Shown here: in pieces, positions 1-5,259 of the stretch
Layout: each line of letters begins with the position of its first letter
How positions within the stretch are numbered: position 1 is the stretch's first letter
Source: CAZVUW01 sp964629825
Lineage (GTDB): Bacteria > Actinomycetota > Nitriliruptoria > Euzebyales > Egibacteraceae
DNA length: 6,406 nt
Direction: 5' to 3'
Assembly (NCBI GenBank): GCA_964629825.1
Contig: CAZVUW010000133.1
Location: 1-6,406 of the forward strand
Notes under the pieces: model-generated
Database searches by the model: none
Seen by the model: the letters and a program-made list of their open reading frames with translations, nothing else
Told to the model about the DNA's origin: nothing
Program-made: the position numbers and the translations under genes

Positions 1-198
1 GGCCAGGTCGGAGTTGAACACCCCGGAGCCGGTGCCGGTGAACGGGACTTCGTGAGGCGAGAAGCCGACCGGGGTCATGTTGTCAGACCACTCGAAGGTC
101 TGAACCGGTGGTGGGACTTGAGCTATCGCGGCGGCGGGTAGGGCCACCACCAGGGCAGCCAGGATCGCCACCACACGGGCTTTCGGAGAAGACGCCAT
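1..198 (-). CDS. Secreted protein, N-terminal fragment (possibly LVIVD-repeat family)
   Basis: Only the first 66 codons are in the window; the gene continues past the left edge. It starts at ATG 198-196, preceded by a good GAAGGAG ribosome site about 5 nt upstream. Residues 1-26 form a classical Sec signal peptide: basic K6 and R8, a hydrophobic Ala/Val/Leu core at about 9-20, and an A-I-A cleavage motif before Q27. The mature start is Pro-rich and then contains phrases such as MTPVGFSP and VFNSDLA. From memory, the phrases around 'GFS...NSDLA' occur at the start of bacterial secreted LVIVD-repeat (beta-propeller-like) proteins. That family call is inference from a short stretch; the signal peptide and start are seen directly. 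It is divergent from the catalase gene. Function is unknown. Confidence 0.75.
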   Translation of the reverse strand, partial: MASSPKARVVAILAALVVALPAAAIAQVPPPVQTFEWSDNMTPVGFSPHEVPFTGTGSGVFNSDLA

Positions 199-237
199 GC
201 TTGCTCCTTCACCAGATGTTCCAAAGCGGGCCAAGGA

Positions 238-266
238 GCATTGGCGCGCCCAGAAGTCCGAGTCAA
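238..266 (-). promoter_or_regulatory. Candidate promoter for the secreted-protein gene
   Basis: Reading leftwards, TTGACT (266-261) matches five of six bases of the -35 consensus. A 17-nt spacer is followed by CAATGC (243-238), a poor -10 match. The distance to the ATG at 198 is suitable. The -35 hexamer abuts and partly overlaps the inverted repeat at 265-283. The weak -10 keeps confidence low. Confidence 0.25.
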
Positions 267-283
267 CCAGAAATGCTCTGGTT
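265..283. promoter_or_regulatory. Operator-like inverted repeat, 7+7 bp with 5-nt centre
   Basis: The arms AACCAGA (265-271) and TCTGGTT (277-283) are perfect reverse complements around a 5-nt centre. The element lies in the divergent spacer between the secreted-protein gene and the catalase gene, and its left arm overlaps the possible -35 of the leftward promoter by two bases. Geometry fits the site of a dimeric helix-turn-helix regulator. No gene ends on either side, so a terminator is unlikely. Which regulator binds, and whether it controls one or both genes, cannot be told. Confidence 0.4.
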
Positions 284-418
284 TGCCTGATTGGGCTGCC
301 TAGCGAGGTTCATGGCGGTTTTGCGAGCGGCTGACGCACGATCGGTGTGAATCCGTCCGGTCGCCGGGGTGGTGTGTGGCCGGCTTCGGGGGGGAAGGGG
401 GCTGCCCACCGACCGTCG

Positions 419-424
419 AGGAGG
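419..424 (+). promoter_or_regulatory. Ribosome binding site that fixes the catalase start
   Basis: AGGAGG lies 8 nt before ATG 433, an optimal match and spacing. It favours this ATG over the in-frame GTG at 376, which has no comparable site and would add 19 residues of non-family sequence. Confidence 0.8.
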
Positions 425-432
425 CACGCCCC

Positions 433-2772
433 ATGGACCCTGACAACAGCTCCGAGCGCAGCGCGGGCGAGCAGATCGCCGATGCCGCGTCGGCGGTCGC
501 CGAGACCGCCAAGAACGCCCTCAAGGGGGCGGCCGAGACCGTGTCAGACGCCGTCGGAGGGATCCGGATCCCCGGCGTGCCTAACAGCGAGCCGCCGCCC
601 GCGGAGGAGCCGACCGAGCCGCGCGAGCCGCTGCCGCCCAAGTCCGAGCAGTCAGCCCCGCGCGCCGTCTCCCCGACCGGGCAGGACTACGGTGCCGACC
701 CCCACTCGCGCACCCAGGACGGCGCCTACCTGACCACCGCCCAGGGCGTTCGACTGCACGACACCGACCACTCGCTGAAGGCGGGTCCGCGCGGCCCGAT
801 CCTCATGCAGGACCACCACTTCCGGGAGAAGATCACCCACTTCGACCATGAGCGCATCCCCGAGCGCGTCGTCCACGCCCGCGGAACCGGCGCACACGGC
901 GTGTTCCGCTCCTACGGGTCGGCCGCCAACATCACCCGCGCCGCCTTCCTCGCCGAAGGGGTCGAGACGCCGGTGTTCGTGCGCTTCTCGACCGTCGTCG
1001 GCTTCCGCGGCTCGCCCGACACGGTGCGCGACACTCACGGCTTCGCGGTGAAGTTCTACACGTCGGAGGGCAACTTCGACCTGGTCGGCAACAACATCCC
1101 GGTCTTCTTCATCCAAGACGCCATCAAGTTCCCCGACATCGTCCATGCCGTGAAGCCCGAGCCGGCCCGCGAGATCCCGCAGGCCCAGAGCGCCCATGAC
1201 ACCTTCTGGGACTTCGTCTCGCTGCACACCGAGGCCCAGCACCACGTCATGTGGCAGATGTCCGGTCGCGGGATCCCCCATACCTACCGGACGATGGAGG
1301 GCTTCGGGGTCAACACCTTCAGGATGGTCAACGCCGAGGGCGGGACCAGCCTGGTCAAGTTCTTCTGGAAGCCGAAGCTCGGCGCCCACTCCCTGGTCTG
1401 GGAGGAGGCGCAGATGATCAACGGCGTCGACCCCGACTTCCACCGGCGCGATCTCTACGACGCCATCGAGGCGGGCGCGCTCCCCGAGTACGAGCTCGGC
1501 GTCCAGGTGTTCCCCGACACCCCCGACCAGATGTTCGAGGGCATCGACCTGCTGGACGCGACCAAGTTCATCCCCGAGGAGCTGGCGCCCGTGCAGCCGA
1601 TCGGGCTGCTGACGCTCAACGCCACGCCGACAAACTTCTTCGCCGAGGTCGAGCAGGTGGCCTTCCACCCGGGTCACCTCGTGCCGGGCATCGACGTCAC
1701 CAACGACCCGCTGCTGCAGGGCCGGCTGTTCTCCTACATCGACACGCAGCTGACCCGCCTCGGCGGCCCGAACTTCCCGCAGATCCCAGTCAACCGGCCG
1801 CACGTCCCCGTCAACGACATGCTCCGCGACGGCTTTCACCAGCACGCGGTGCACGCGGGCAACGCGCCATACAAGCCCAACACCATCGACGGCGGCTGCC
1901 CGTTCACGATCGGCGCGGCCGGCGGCGCGTTCGTTGAGGTGCCCGAGCCGGTCGAGGGCCCCAAGGAGCGCAGCGCCCCGCAGTCGTTCGAGGATCACTT
2001 CACCCAGCCGCGGATGTTCTGGCTGAGCATGAGCGCGGTGGAGCAGGAGCAGATCGCGCAGGCCTTCTCCTTCGAGATCGGCAAGTGCTACGAGCAGGCC
2101 ATCAAGGAGCGCGCGCTGCAGGCACTGGCGAACATCGACGTCGACCTGTGCCGGCGCGTCGCACAGGGCCTCGGCCTGCCGGCGCCCGCGCCGACGATCC
2201 CGCCAGCCGAGGACGTGCCGATCAGCCCGTCGCTGTCGATGATCGGCGGCACTTGGCCCACGGACGGGCGCAAGATCGGGATCATCGCCGACGAGACCTC
2301 TGACCTCGACGGTGTTCGCGAGCTGCGCCAGGCGATCGACGCGGCCGGCATGGTCCCGCTGGTCATCGGGCCGCACGGCGGGATGCTCGGCGGCGACTCC
2401 GGCGCGCCGTTCCCGGTCCAGCGCAGCTTCCTCACCGCCAGGTCGGTTGAGTTCGACGCGGTGCTGGTGGCAGGAGCTCCGGCGCCAGCACCCGACGCCT
2501 CGCCAGCGTTCGACCCGAAGTCGGCGGGCGGCAAGGGCCACGACGACCCGTCCGCGGCGCCCGTCGACCCCCGGATGACCATGCTGATCGCCGAGGCCTA
2601 CCGCCACTCCAAGGCGATCGGCGCCTGGGGAGCTGGCGCGGCGGTGCTGGCTCAGGCCGGTGCGGACGGCGCCGGCGTGGTGGTCGGCGACTCACCGGCA
2701 GCGGTGCTCGAGCAGGTGACGACGCTGCTGGCCAAGCACCGGGTGTGGGAGCGCTTCCGGGTTCAACGGTAG
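433..2772 (+). CDS. katE: Large-subunit catalase (hydroperoxidase II, KatE type)
   Basis: A heme catalase of 779 residues that converts hydrogen peroxide to water and oxygen in the cytoplasm. Its size and C-terminal domain match the large-subunit clade (E. coli HPII is 753 aa). Residues 1-85 are a variable extension: an Ala-rich amphipathic helix (about 12-42), then a Pro/Glu-rich linker. The catalase core spans about 95-590. It has the distal histidine H148 in RVVHARG, the RFSTV strand (184-188), the distal asparagine in GNN (N220/N221) before FFIQD, and the heme-ligand motif RLFSY with Y435. H412 in FHPGH is 23 residues before Y435, the same spacing as the His-Tyr covalent pair of HPII (His392-Tyr415). 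Residues about 612-779 form the class-I-glutamine-amidotransferase/DJ-1-like domain, which has no cysteine and so no nucleophile, as in HPII. The end LLAKHRVW matches the family tail. The start is set by AGGAGG 8 nt upstream. No convincing promoter was found. The gene converges with the RidA-family gene. Confidence 0.97.
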   Translation: MDPDNSSERSAGEQIADAASAVAETAKNALKGAAETVSDAVGGIRIPGVPNSEPPPAEEPTEPREPLPPKSEQSAPRAVSPTGQDYGADPHSRTQDGAYLTTAQGVRLHDTDHSLKAGPRGPILMQDHHFREKITHFDHERIPERVVHARGTGAHGVFRSYGSAANITRAAFLAEGVETPVFVRFSTVVGFRGSPDTVRDTHGFAVKFYTSEGNFDLVGNNIPVFFIQDAIKFPDIVHAVKPEPAREIPQAQSAHDTFWDFVSLHTEAQHHVMWQMSGRGIPHTYRTMEGFGVNTFRMVNAEGGTSLVKFFWKPKLGAHSLVWEEAQMINGVDPDFHRRDLYDAIEAGALPEYELGVQVFPDTPDQMFEGIDLLDATKFIPEELAPVQPIGLLTLNATPTNFFAEVEQVAFHPGHLVPGIDVTNDPLLQGRLFSYIDTQLTRLGGPNFPQIPVNRPHVPVNDMLRDGFHQHAVHAGNAPYKPNTIDGGCPFTIGAAGGAFVEVPEPVEGPKERSAPQSFEDHFTQPRMFWLSMSAVEQEQIAQAFSFEIGKCYEQAIKERALQALANIDVDLCRRVAQGLGLPAPAPTIPPAEDVPISPSLSMIGGTWPTDGRKIGIIADETSDLDGVRELRQAIDAAGMVPLVIGPHGGMLGGDSGAPFPVQRSFLTARSVEFDAVLVAGAPAPAPDASPAFDPKSAGGKGHDDPSAAPVDPRMTMLIAEAYRHSKAIGAWGAGAAVLAQAGADGAGVVVGDSPAAVLEQVTTLLAKHRVWERFRVQR

Positions 2773-2795
2773 GGGTCGGGTAGACCTGGGGGCGG

Positions 2796-2826
2796 GCCGG
2801 TGGTCGCCCTCGTGGGGGCCGCCGGC
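2796..2826. terminator. Possible hairpin between convergent genes
   Basis: GCCGGTGG (2796-2803) can pair with CCGCCGGC (2819-2826), giving 8 pairs of which one is a G-U wobble in the rightward transcript, with a 15-nt loop. It begins 23 nt after the catalase stop and ends next to the RidA stop. There is no T-run, so if it terminates at all it is not a canonical intrinsic terminator. Such stems arise easily in GC-rich DNA. Confidence 0.25.
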
Positions 2827-3213
2827 TCAGCCCAGGTCGGCCTCGAGCTCGATCTCCACGTACCAGCGCGGGTCCAGCAGGCCTGCGACGACGACCATGG
2901 TCGCGGCGGGCGGGTTGGCGCCGAAGAGCTCGGCGTGGGCGCGGCCGACCGCCTCCCAGTGGGCGGCGTCGGTCAGGTACATGCGCGTGCGGACGACGTG
3001 CTCCGGACCGGCGCCCGCGGCGGCCGCCGCGTCGAGGGCGATCTCGAACGCGCGGCGGGCCTGTGCCTCCGCGTCGTCCGGGTACGAGCCGTCGGGCCAG
3101 ATCGGCCCGGTTCCGGACACGAGCACCCGGCTGCCGACCCGCAGGGCGCGCGTGAACCCGATCTGCGGCTCGTAGGGCGAGCCGGACGCGATGCGCTGTC
3201 GTTCGCTGGCCAC
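2827..3213 (-). CDS. RidA/YjgF/YER057c/UK114 family protein lacking the catalytic Arg
   Basis: A protein of 128 residues, the usual size for this trimeric cytoplasmic family, whose archetype RidA hydrolyses reactive enamine/imine intermediates. Family features in order: the GSPYEP start, RVGSRVLVSGTGP, AQARRAFEIALDAAAAAG, VVRTRMYLTD, and the closing VEIELEA strand. Where RidA has Pro-Ala-Arg-Ser (E. coli Arg105), this protein has PAAT, so the arginine that binds the substrate carboxylate is Ala (A104). That places it among the Rid groups without demonstrated imine deaminase activity, and its substrate is unknown. I chose GTG 3213 because family homology begins there, an AAGG core lies 5 nt upstream, and the alternative ATG at 3249 has no ribosome site and sits inside a palindrome. 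It is divergent from the methyltransferase. Confidence 0.88.
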   Translation of the reverse strand: MASERQRIASGSPYEPQIGFTRALRVGSRVLVSGTGPIWPDGSYPDDAEAQARRAFEIALDAAAAAGAGPEHVVRTRMYLTDAAHWEAVGRAHAELFGANPPAATMVVVAGLLDPRWYVEIELEADLG

Positions 3214-3232
3214 GAGTCCCTTCCAACCTCCG

Positions 3233-3255
3233 TGAGCAAGCGCAATCATTGCTCA
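3233..3255. promoter_or_regulatory. Operator-like palindrome, 7+7 bp with 9-nt centre
   Basis: TGAGCAA (3233-3239) and TTGCTCA (3249-3255) are perfect inverted arms. A nested near-continuous palindrome GCAAT-C-ATTGC (3242-3252) uses part of the right arm. The element sits in the 83-bp spacer between two divergent genes, a typical place for one operator to serve both directions. I found no convincing -35/-10 pair beside it. Confidence 0.4.
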
Positions 3256-3285
3256 GCCGGCTTGCGGCGGATGTTCGCGGAAGGG

Positions 3286-3292
3286 AAGGAGG
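3286..3292 (+). promoter_or_regulatory. Ribosome binding site that fixes the methyltransferase start
   Basis: AAGGAGG ends 4 nt before GTG 3297. It excludes the longer reading from TTG 3249, which has no such site and would place the start codon in the right arm of the palindrome at 3233-3255. Confidence 0.65.
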
Positions 3293-3296
3293 CGTT

Positions 3297-4082
3297 GTGA
3301 CGGGTGAGCAGCCCCGCTCTGGGCAGGCGAGCGGATGGGCGGTCGAGGAGGACCCGCCGCGTGGGTTCGTGTGGCGTGCCTTCGGGCCTGCCGGTGTGCA
3401 GGAGGGCCGGGCGCCGACCCGCGAGCAGGCCGAGGCCGAGGCCCGGGGGGCCGAGGAGATCCTGGCCAGCATGCGCGGCCCGGCGATGCGGCAGGGGGCG
3501 GACTTCGACATCTTCTACGCCCAGACCCCGCCGTGGGAGATCGGCCGTCCCCAGCCCGCCCTGGAGGCGGTGGCCGGCTCCTTCCGCGGCCGCGTGCTGG
3601 ACGTCGGCTGCGGGACGGGCGAGCACGCATTGCTCGCGGCGTCGACGGGGCTGGAGGCGGCTGGCATCGACGCAGCGCCGACCGCGATCCGCATGGCGCG
3701 CGAGAAGGCCGAAGCCCGCGGCCTTGACGTGCCATTCATCGAGGGCGACGCGCGGGAGCTGGCGAGCCACTTCCCCGAGCCGTTCGACACGGTCATCGAC
3801 TCGGGGCTGTTCCACGTCTTCCCGGAGTCGTCCATCGCGCAGTACGTGGACGCGCTGGCGGAGGTGATCGCCCCGGGCGGCCGCCTGTACCTGCTGTCCT
3901 TCAGCGACGAGGCTCCCGGCGAGGGCGGCCCGCGCCGGGTGAAGGAGGAGGACATCCGCACCGCCTTCGCCGACGGCTGGCGGATCGACTCCCTGGAGCG
4001 CACCATCATCCAGAGCACGGGCATGGAGATCCCCGCCTGGCGCGCGGTGATCGTGCGTCACGCGGAGGACGGCTCGGGCTAA
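3297..4082 (+). CDS. Class I SAM-dependent methyltransferase with an extra N-terminal module
   Basis: A protein of 261 residues starting at GTG, just after AAGGAGG. The methyltransferase domain (about 75-255) begins with PPWEIGRPQP. Motif I is VLDVGCGTG (100-108), the acidic end of strand 2 is D125 in AAGIDAAP, GDARE (150-154) is the adenine-side loop, FDTVIDSGLFHVF (163-175) follows, and APGGRLYLLSF (192-202) is motif III. This pattern belongs to the Rossmann-fold Methyltransf_25/thiopurine-methyltransferase-like group common in actinobacteria; the acceptor substrate cannot be predicted. Residues about 13-55 are not part of the fold. They carry GW-V, G-F-W, a second glycine turn, EGRAPT and an Ala/Glu-rich helix, and look like a small separate module. 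The gene shares its upstream region with the divergent RidA-family gene, and the stop is followed by a long non-coding gap. Confidence 0.9.
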   Translation: MTGEQPRSGQASGWAVEEDPPRGFVWRAFGPAGVQEGRAPTREQAEAEARGAEEILASMRGPAMRQGADFDIFYAQTPPWEIGRPQPALEAVAGSFRGRVLDVGCGTGEHALLAASTGLEAAGIDAAPTAIRMAREKAEARGLDVPFIEGDARELASHFPEPFDTVIDSGLFHVFPESSIAQYVDALAEVIAPGGRLYLLSFSDEAPGEGGPRRVKEEDIRTAFADGWRIDSLERTIIQSTGMEIPAWRAVIVRHAEDGSG

Positions 4083-4294
4083 GGCAACGGCTCGGAACGA
4101 TCACGCAACGCAGCGCCGCGATGGTCACCGATCCGACCCGCATGGTCCTGGACGAAATTGCCGCCGCCGTCAATCCGGCGTTCACGTGCCTGGAGGTCAC
4201 CGAGACGGGCATGTCCCCCTAGCAGATCCCTGATCGCTTCCTGGCGCGCGGTGATCCTTCGGGGGGCAGCGGCATGGGGCGATGCTCGGGCCGC
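4083..4294. other. Convergent intergenic gap
   Basis: These 212 bp lie between the stop of the methyltransferase and the stop of the minus-strand unknown gene. They hold one short coding-like stretch (4121-4222, listed separately). A 6-bp inverted pair, AGCGGC (4268-4273) and GCCGCT (4290-4295), has a 16-nt loop at the end of the minus-strand gene and is too weak to call a terminator. I see no RNA gene or repeat. Confidence 0.5.
4121..4222 (+). pseudogene. Short coding-like remnant of unknown origin
   Basis: An open stretch of 33 codons from ATG to TAG with G or C at nearly all third positions, as in real genes here. It has no ribosome binding site in front. The same frame stays open upstream to the methyltransferase stop and, if the TAG is ignored, continues with sensible-looking codons (QIPDRFLARG) to about 4300. 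The peptide includes LDEIAAAVNP and CLEVTETG. The latter faintly recalls the E-x-T-E strand of EAL domains, but that is too short to name a family. It could be the decayed end of a lost gene or chance in GC-rich DNA. Confidence 0.2.
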
Positions 4295-4915
4295 TCACGG
4301 TGTCGCAGTCGGATGCAGCACGGGTCGGTAGCCGCGCGCCAGAACCGCCACGGTGGTCGGCGGTGTGAGGACCCAGCCCTGCTCCACGGGTGGCCGCGGC
4401 GCCTCGTAGCCGTCAGGCGTCCACGGCAGCAGCCCTCGTTCCGACACCAGGTGCGGTCGACCGGCGACGTCGACCATGGTCCCGACGGGCAGGCTGCCGA
4501 CGTCCGCGAGGTAGGCGATCTTCCCGGTTCCGGGGCGCGCCCTTGGCCGACGTCGTTCTGCGGCGAGCGCGGCGTCGAGGTCGGACGCTCGCAGCCTCGG
4601 CCTGCCGGTCGCCTCGCGATGCGCGGCCAGGAAGCGCGTCGCATCGGCGTGCCGGCACTCGAAGCAGGGGCGGTGGCCGGCGGCCAGCGCCGTCGCCTCG
4701 TCCAGGAAGAAGAGCGCCGTGTAGCCGCCGGCGTCGACCGGCCGGTAACGCCCCCTGAACTCCGTCACGCAGATGATCCAGGCGCGGCTGGCCTGGGCGC
4801 GCACGATCGCCCCGGACGAGTCGTGCAGCCGGCCCCCACGGTTGCCCATGAACATGCCGCGGCTCGGCACGGCCAGGATGCGCCCGTAGGGATCAACGCG
4901 GTTCTGGCGCGCCAC
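4295..4915 (-). CDS. Conserved protein of unknown function with Ada-like Cys motif
   Basis: A protein of 206 residues starting at GTG, with GGAGG 5 nt upstream of the start. I recognise the overall pattern as a widespread uncharacterised bacterial family: RQNRVDPYG at the start, RGMFMGNRGG (19-28), a W-I-x-C segment with C49, YTALFFLDEATALAAGHRPCFECR (65-88), LLPWTPDGY (162-170) and VLTPPTTVAVLARGYRP (182-198). The C84-x-x-C87 pair, with the preceding FF...EA...AGHRPC, closely resembles the zinc site of the Ada N-terminal domain (FF...EA...AGYRPCKRC). C49 may be a third ligand. Metal binding is therefore an inference; no catalytic motif is visible. There is no signal peptide or membrane segment. 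The gene follows the small membrane-protein gene by 18 nt and is probably cotranscribed with it. Confidence 0.85.
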   Translation of the reverse strand: MARQNRVDPYGRILAVPSRGMFMGNRGGRLHDSSGAIVRAQASRAWIICVTEFRGRYRPVDAGGYTALFFLDEATALAAGHRPCFECRHADATRFLAAHREATGRPRLRASDLDAALAAERRRPRARPGTGKIAYLADVGSLPVGTMVDVAGRPHLVSERGLLPWTPDGYEAPRPPVEQGWVLTPPTTVAVLARGYRPVLHPTATP

Positions 4916-4933
4916 TGTCCCCTCCGGTGTGGT

Positions 4934-5152
4934 CTAGAGGCCCTGCTGGACGATGTCCTGGTAGACCGCCTCGATCTCGGCGGCGCGGCGGCGGATGTGG
5001 TCGTCGGGTGTGGCCTGGAGCATCTCGGCGACCGGCACGTTGCGCGGTTCGAAGCCGAGCCCTGAGCCCTGGTCCTCGATCAGGCGCTGGCATGCGACAT
5101 AGCCCGCGACCGCGCCGACGATGGCGGAGACCAGGACCGAAGAGGTCACCAC
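4934..5152 (-). CDS. Small single-pass membrane protein, unknown function
   Basis: A protein of 72 residues from the first of two adjacent GTG codons. Residues about 4-20 are a hydrophobic Val/Ala/Ile/Gly helix, a likely membrane anchor. Then come a charged turn (RLIED) and a soluble tail of about 45 residues ending in a probable helix (HIRRRAAEIEAVYQDIV). I do not recognise a family. The start is uncertain: neither GTG has a ribosome site, while a good GGGAG lies 8 nt before an in-frame ATA at 5167, which would add five residues. It lies 18 nt upstream of the Ada-like unknown gene on the same strand, suggesting cotranscription, and 107 nt downstream of eda, where a hairpin may separate the units. 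Confidence 0.6.
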   Translation of the reverse strand: MVTSSVLVSAIVGAVAGYVACQRLIEDQGSGLGFEPRNVPVAEMLQATPDDHIRRRAAEIEAVYQDIVQQGL

Positions 5153-5175
5153 GCTCAGGACGTCTATGGCCGCTG

Positions 5176-5180
5176 CTCCC
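5176..5180 (-). promoter_or_regulatory. Ribosome-site-like GGGAG facing an ATA codon
   Basis: On the minus strand GGGAG stands 8 nt before ATA (5167-5165), which is in frame with the small membrane protein. No comparable site precedes the canonical GTG codons at 5152 and 5149. It may be a real site for a non-standard start, the trace of a lost ATG, or chance. Confidence 0.3.
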
Positions 5181-5226
5181 AGGGGGTGAGGTCACCGGCT
5201 CGGCCAGGAGCTGGCGCATCGCCAGG

Positions 5227-5250
5227 CCGGGGCCCCGCTGAGAGCCCCGG
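5227..5250 (-). terminator. Possible GC hairpin after eda
   Basis: CCGGGGC (5227-5233) and GCCCCGG (5244-5250) form a perfect 7-bp stem with a 10-nt loop, starting 9 nt after the eda stop in the direction of transcription. There is no U-tract, so this is at best a pause or attenuating structure. Its position would separate the kinase-aldolase unit from the small membrane-protein gene. Confidence 0.3.
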
Positions 5251-5259
5251 GGGAGTCTG

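Noticed and set aside
321..352. TTGCGA followed by TGTGAAT as a catalase promoter
   Set aside because: Spacing to the -10-like sequence is 19-20 nt and both hexamers are poor matches.
376..432. 19-residue upstream extension of the catalase from GTG 376
   Set aside because: No ribosome site at GTG 376, whereas ATG 433 has AGGAGG at ideal spacing.
300..641. 113-codon minus-strand open frame across the catalase start
   Set aside because: Overlaps the catalase ribosome site and N-terminus; Ser/Gly/Ala-rich low-complexity translation without homology features.
652..2607. 651-codon open frame on the minus strand, antisense to the catalase
   Set aside because: Its translation is low-complexity Arg/Gly/Val/Asp-rich with no recognisable motif, and it lies fully inside an unmistakable catalase. 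Long antisense frames are expected from GC-biased codons.
3214..3249. Longer RidA-family start at ATG 3249
   Set aside because: No ribosome site upstream, the extra 12 residues lie outside family homology, and the codon falls inside a palindrome. It cannot be fully excluded.
4268..4295. 6-bp inverted pair as terminator of the minus-strand unknown gene
   Set aside because: Short stem, 16-nt loop, overlaps the stop codon and lacks a T-run; expected by chance at this GC content.
4274..5065. 263-codon open frame on the plus strand
   Set aside because: Antisense to the conserved unknown gene and the small membrane gene; its composition is typical of a GC-rich shadow frame and no motif is visible.
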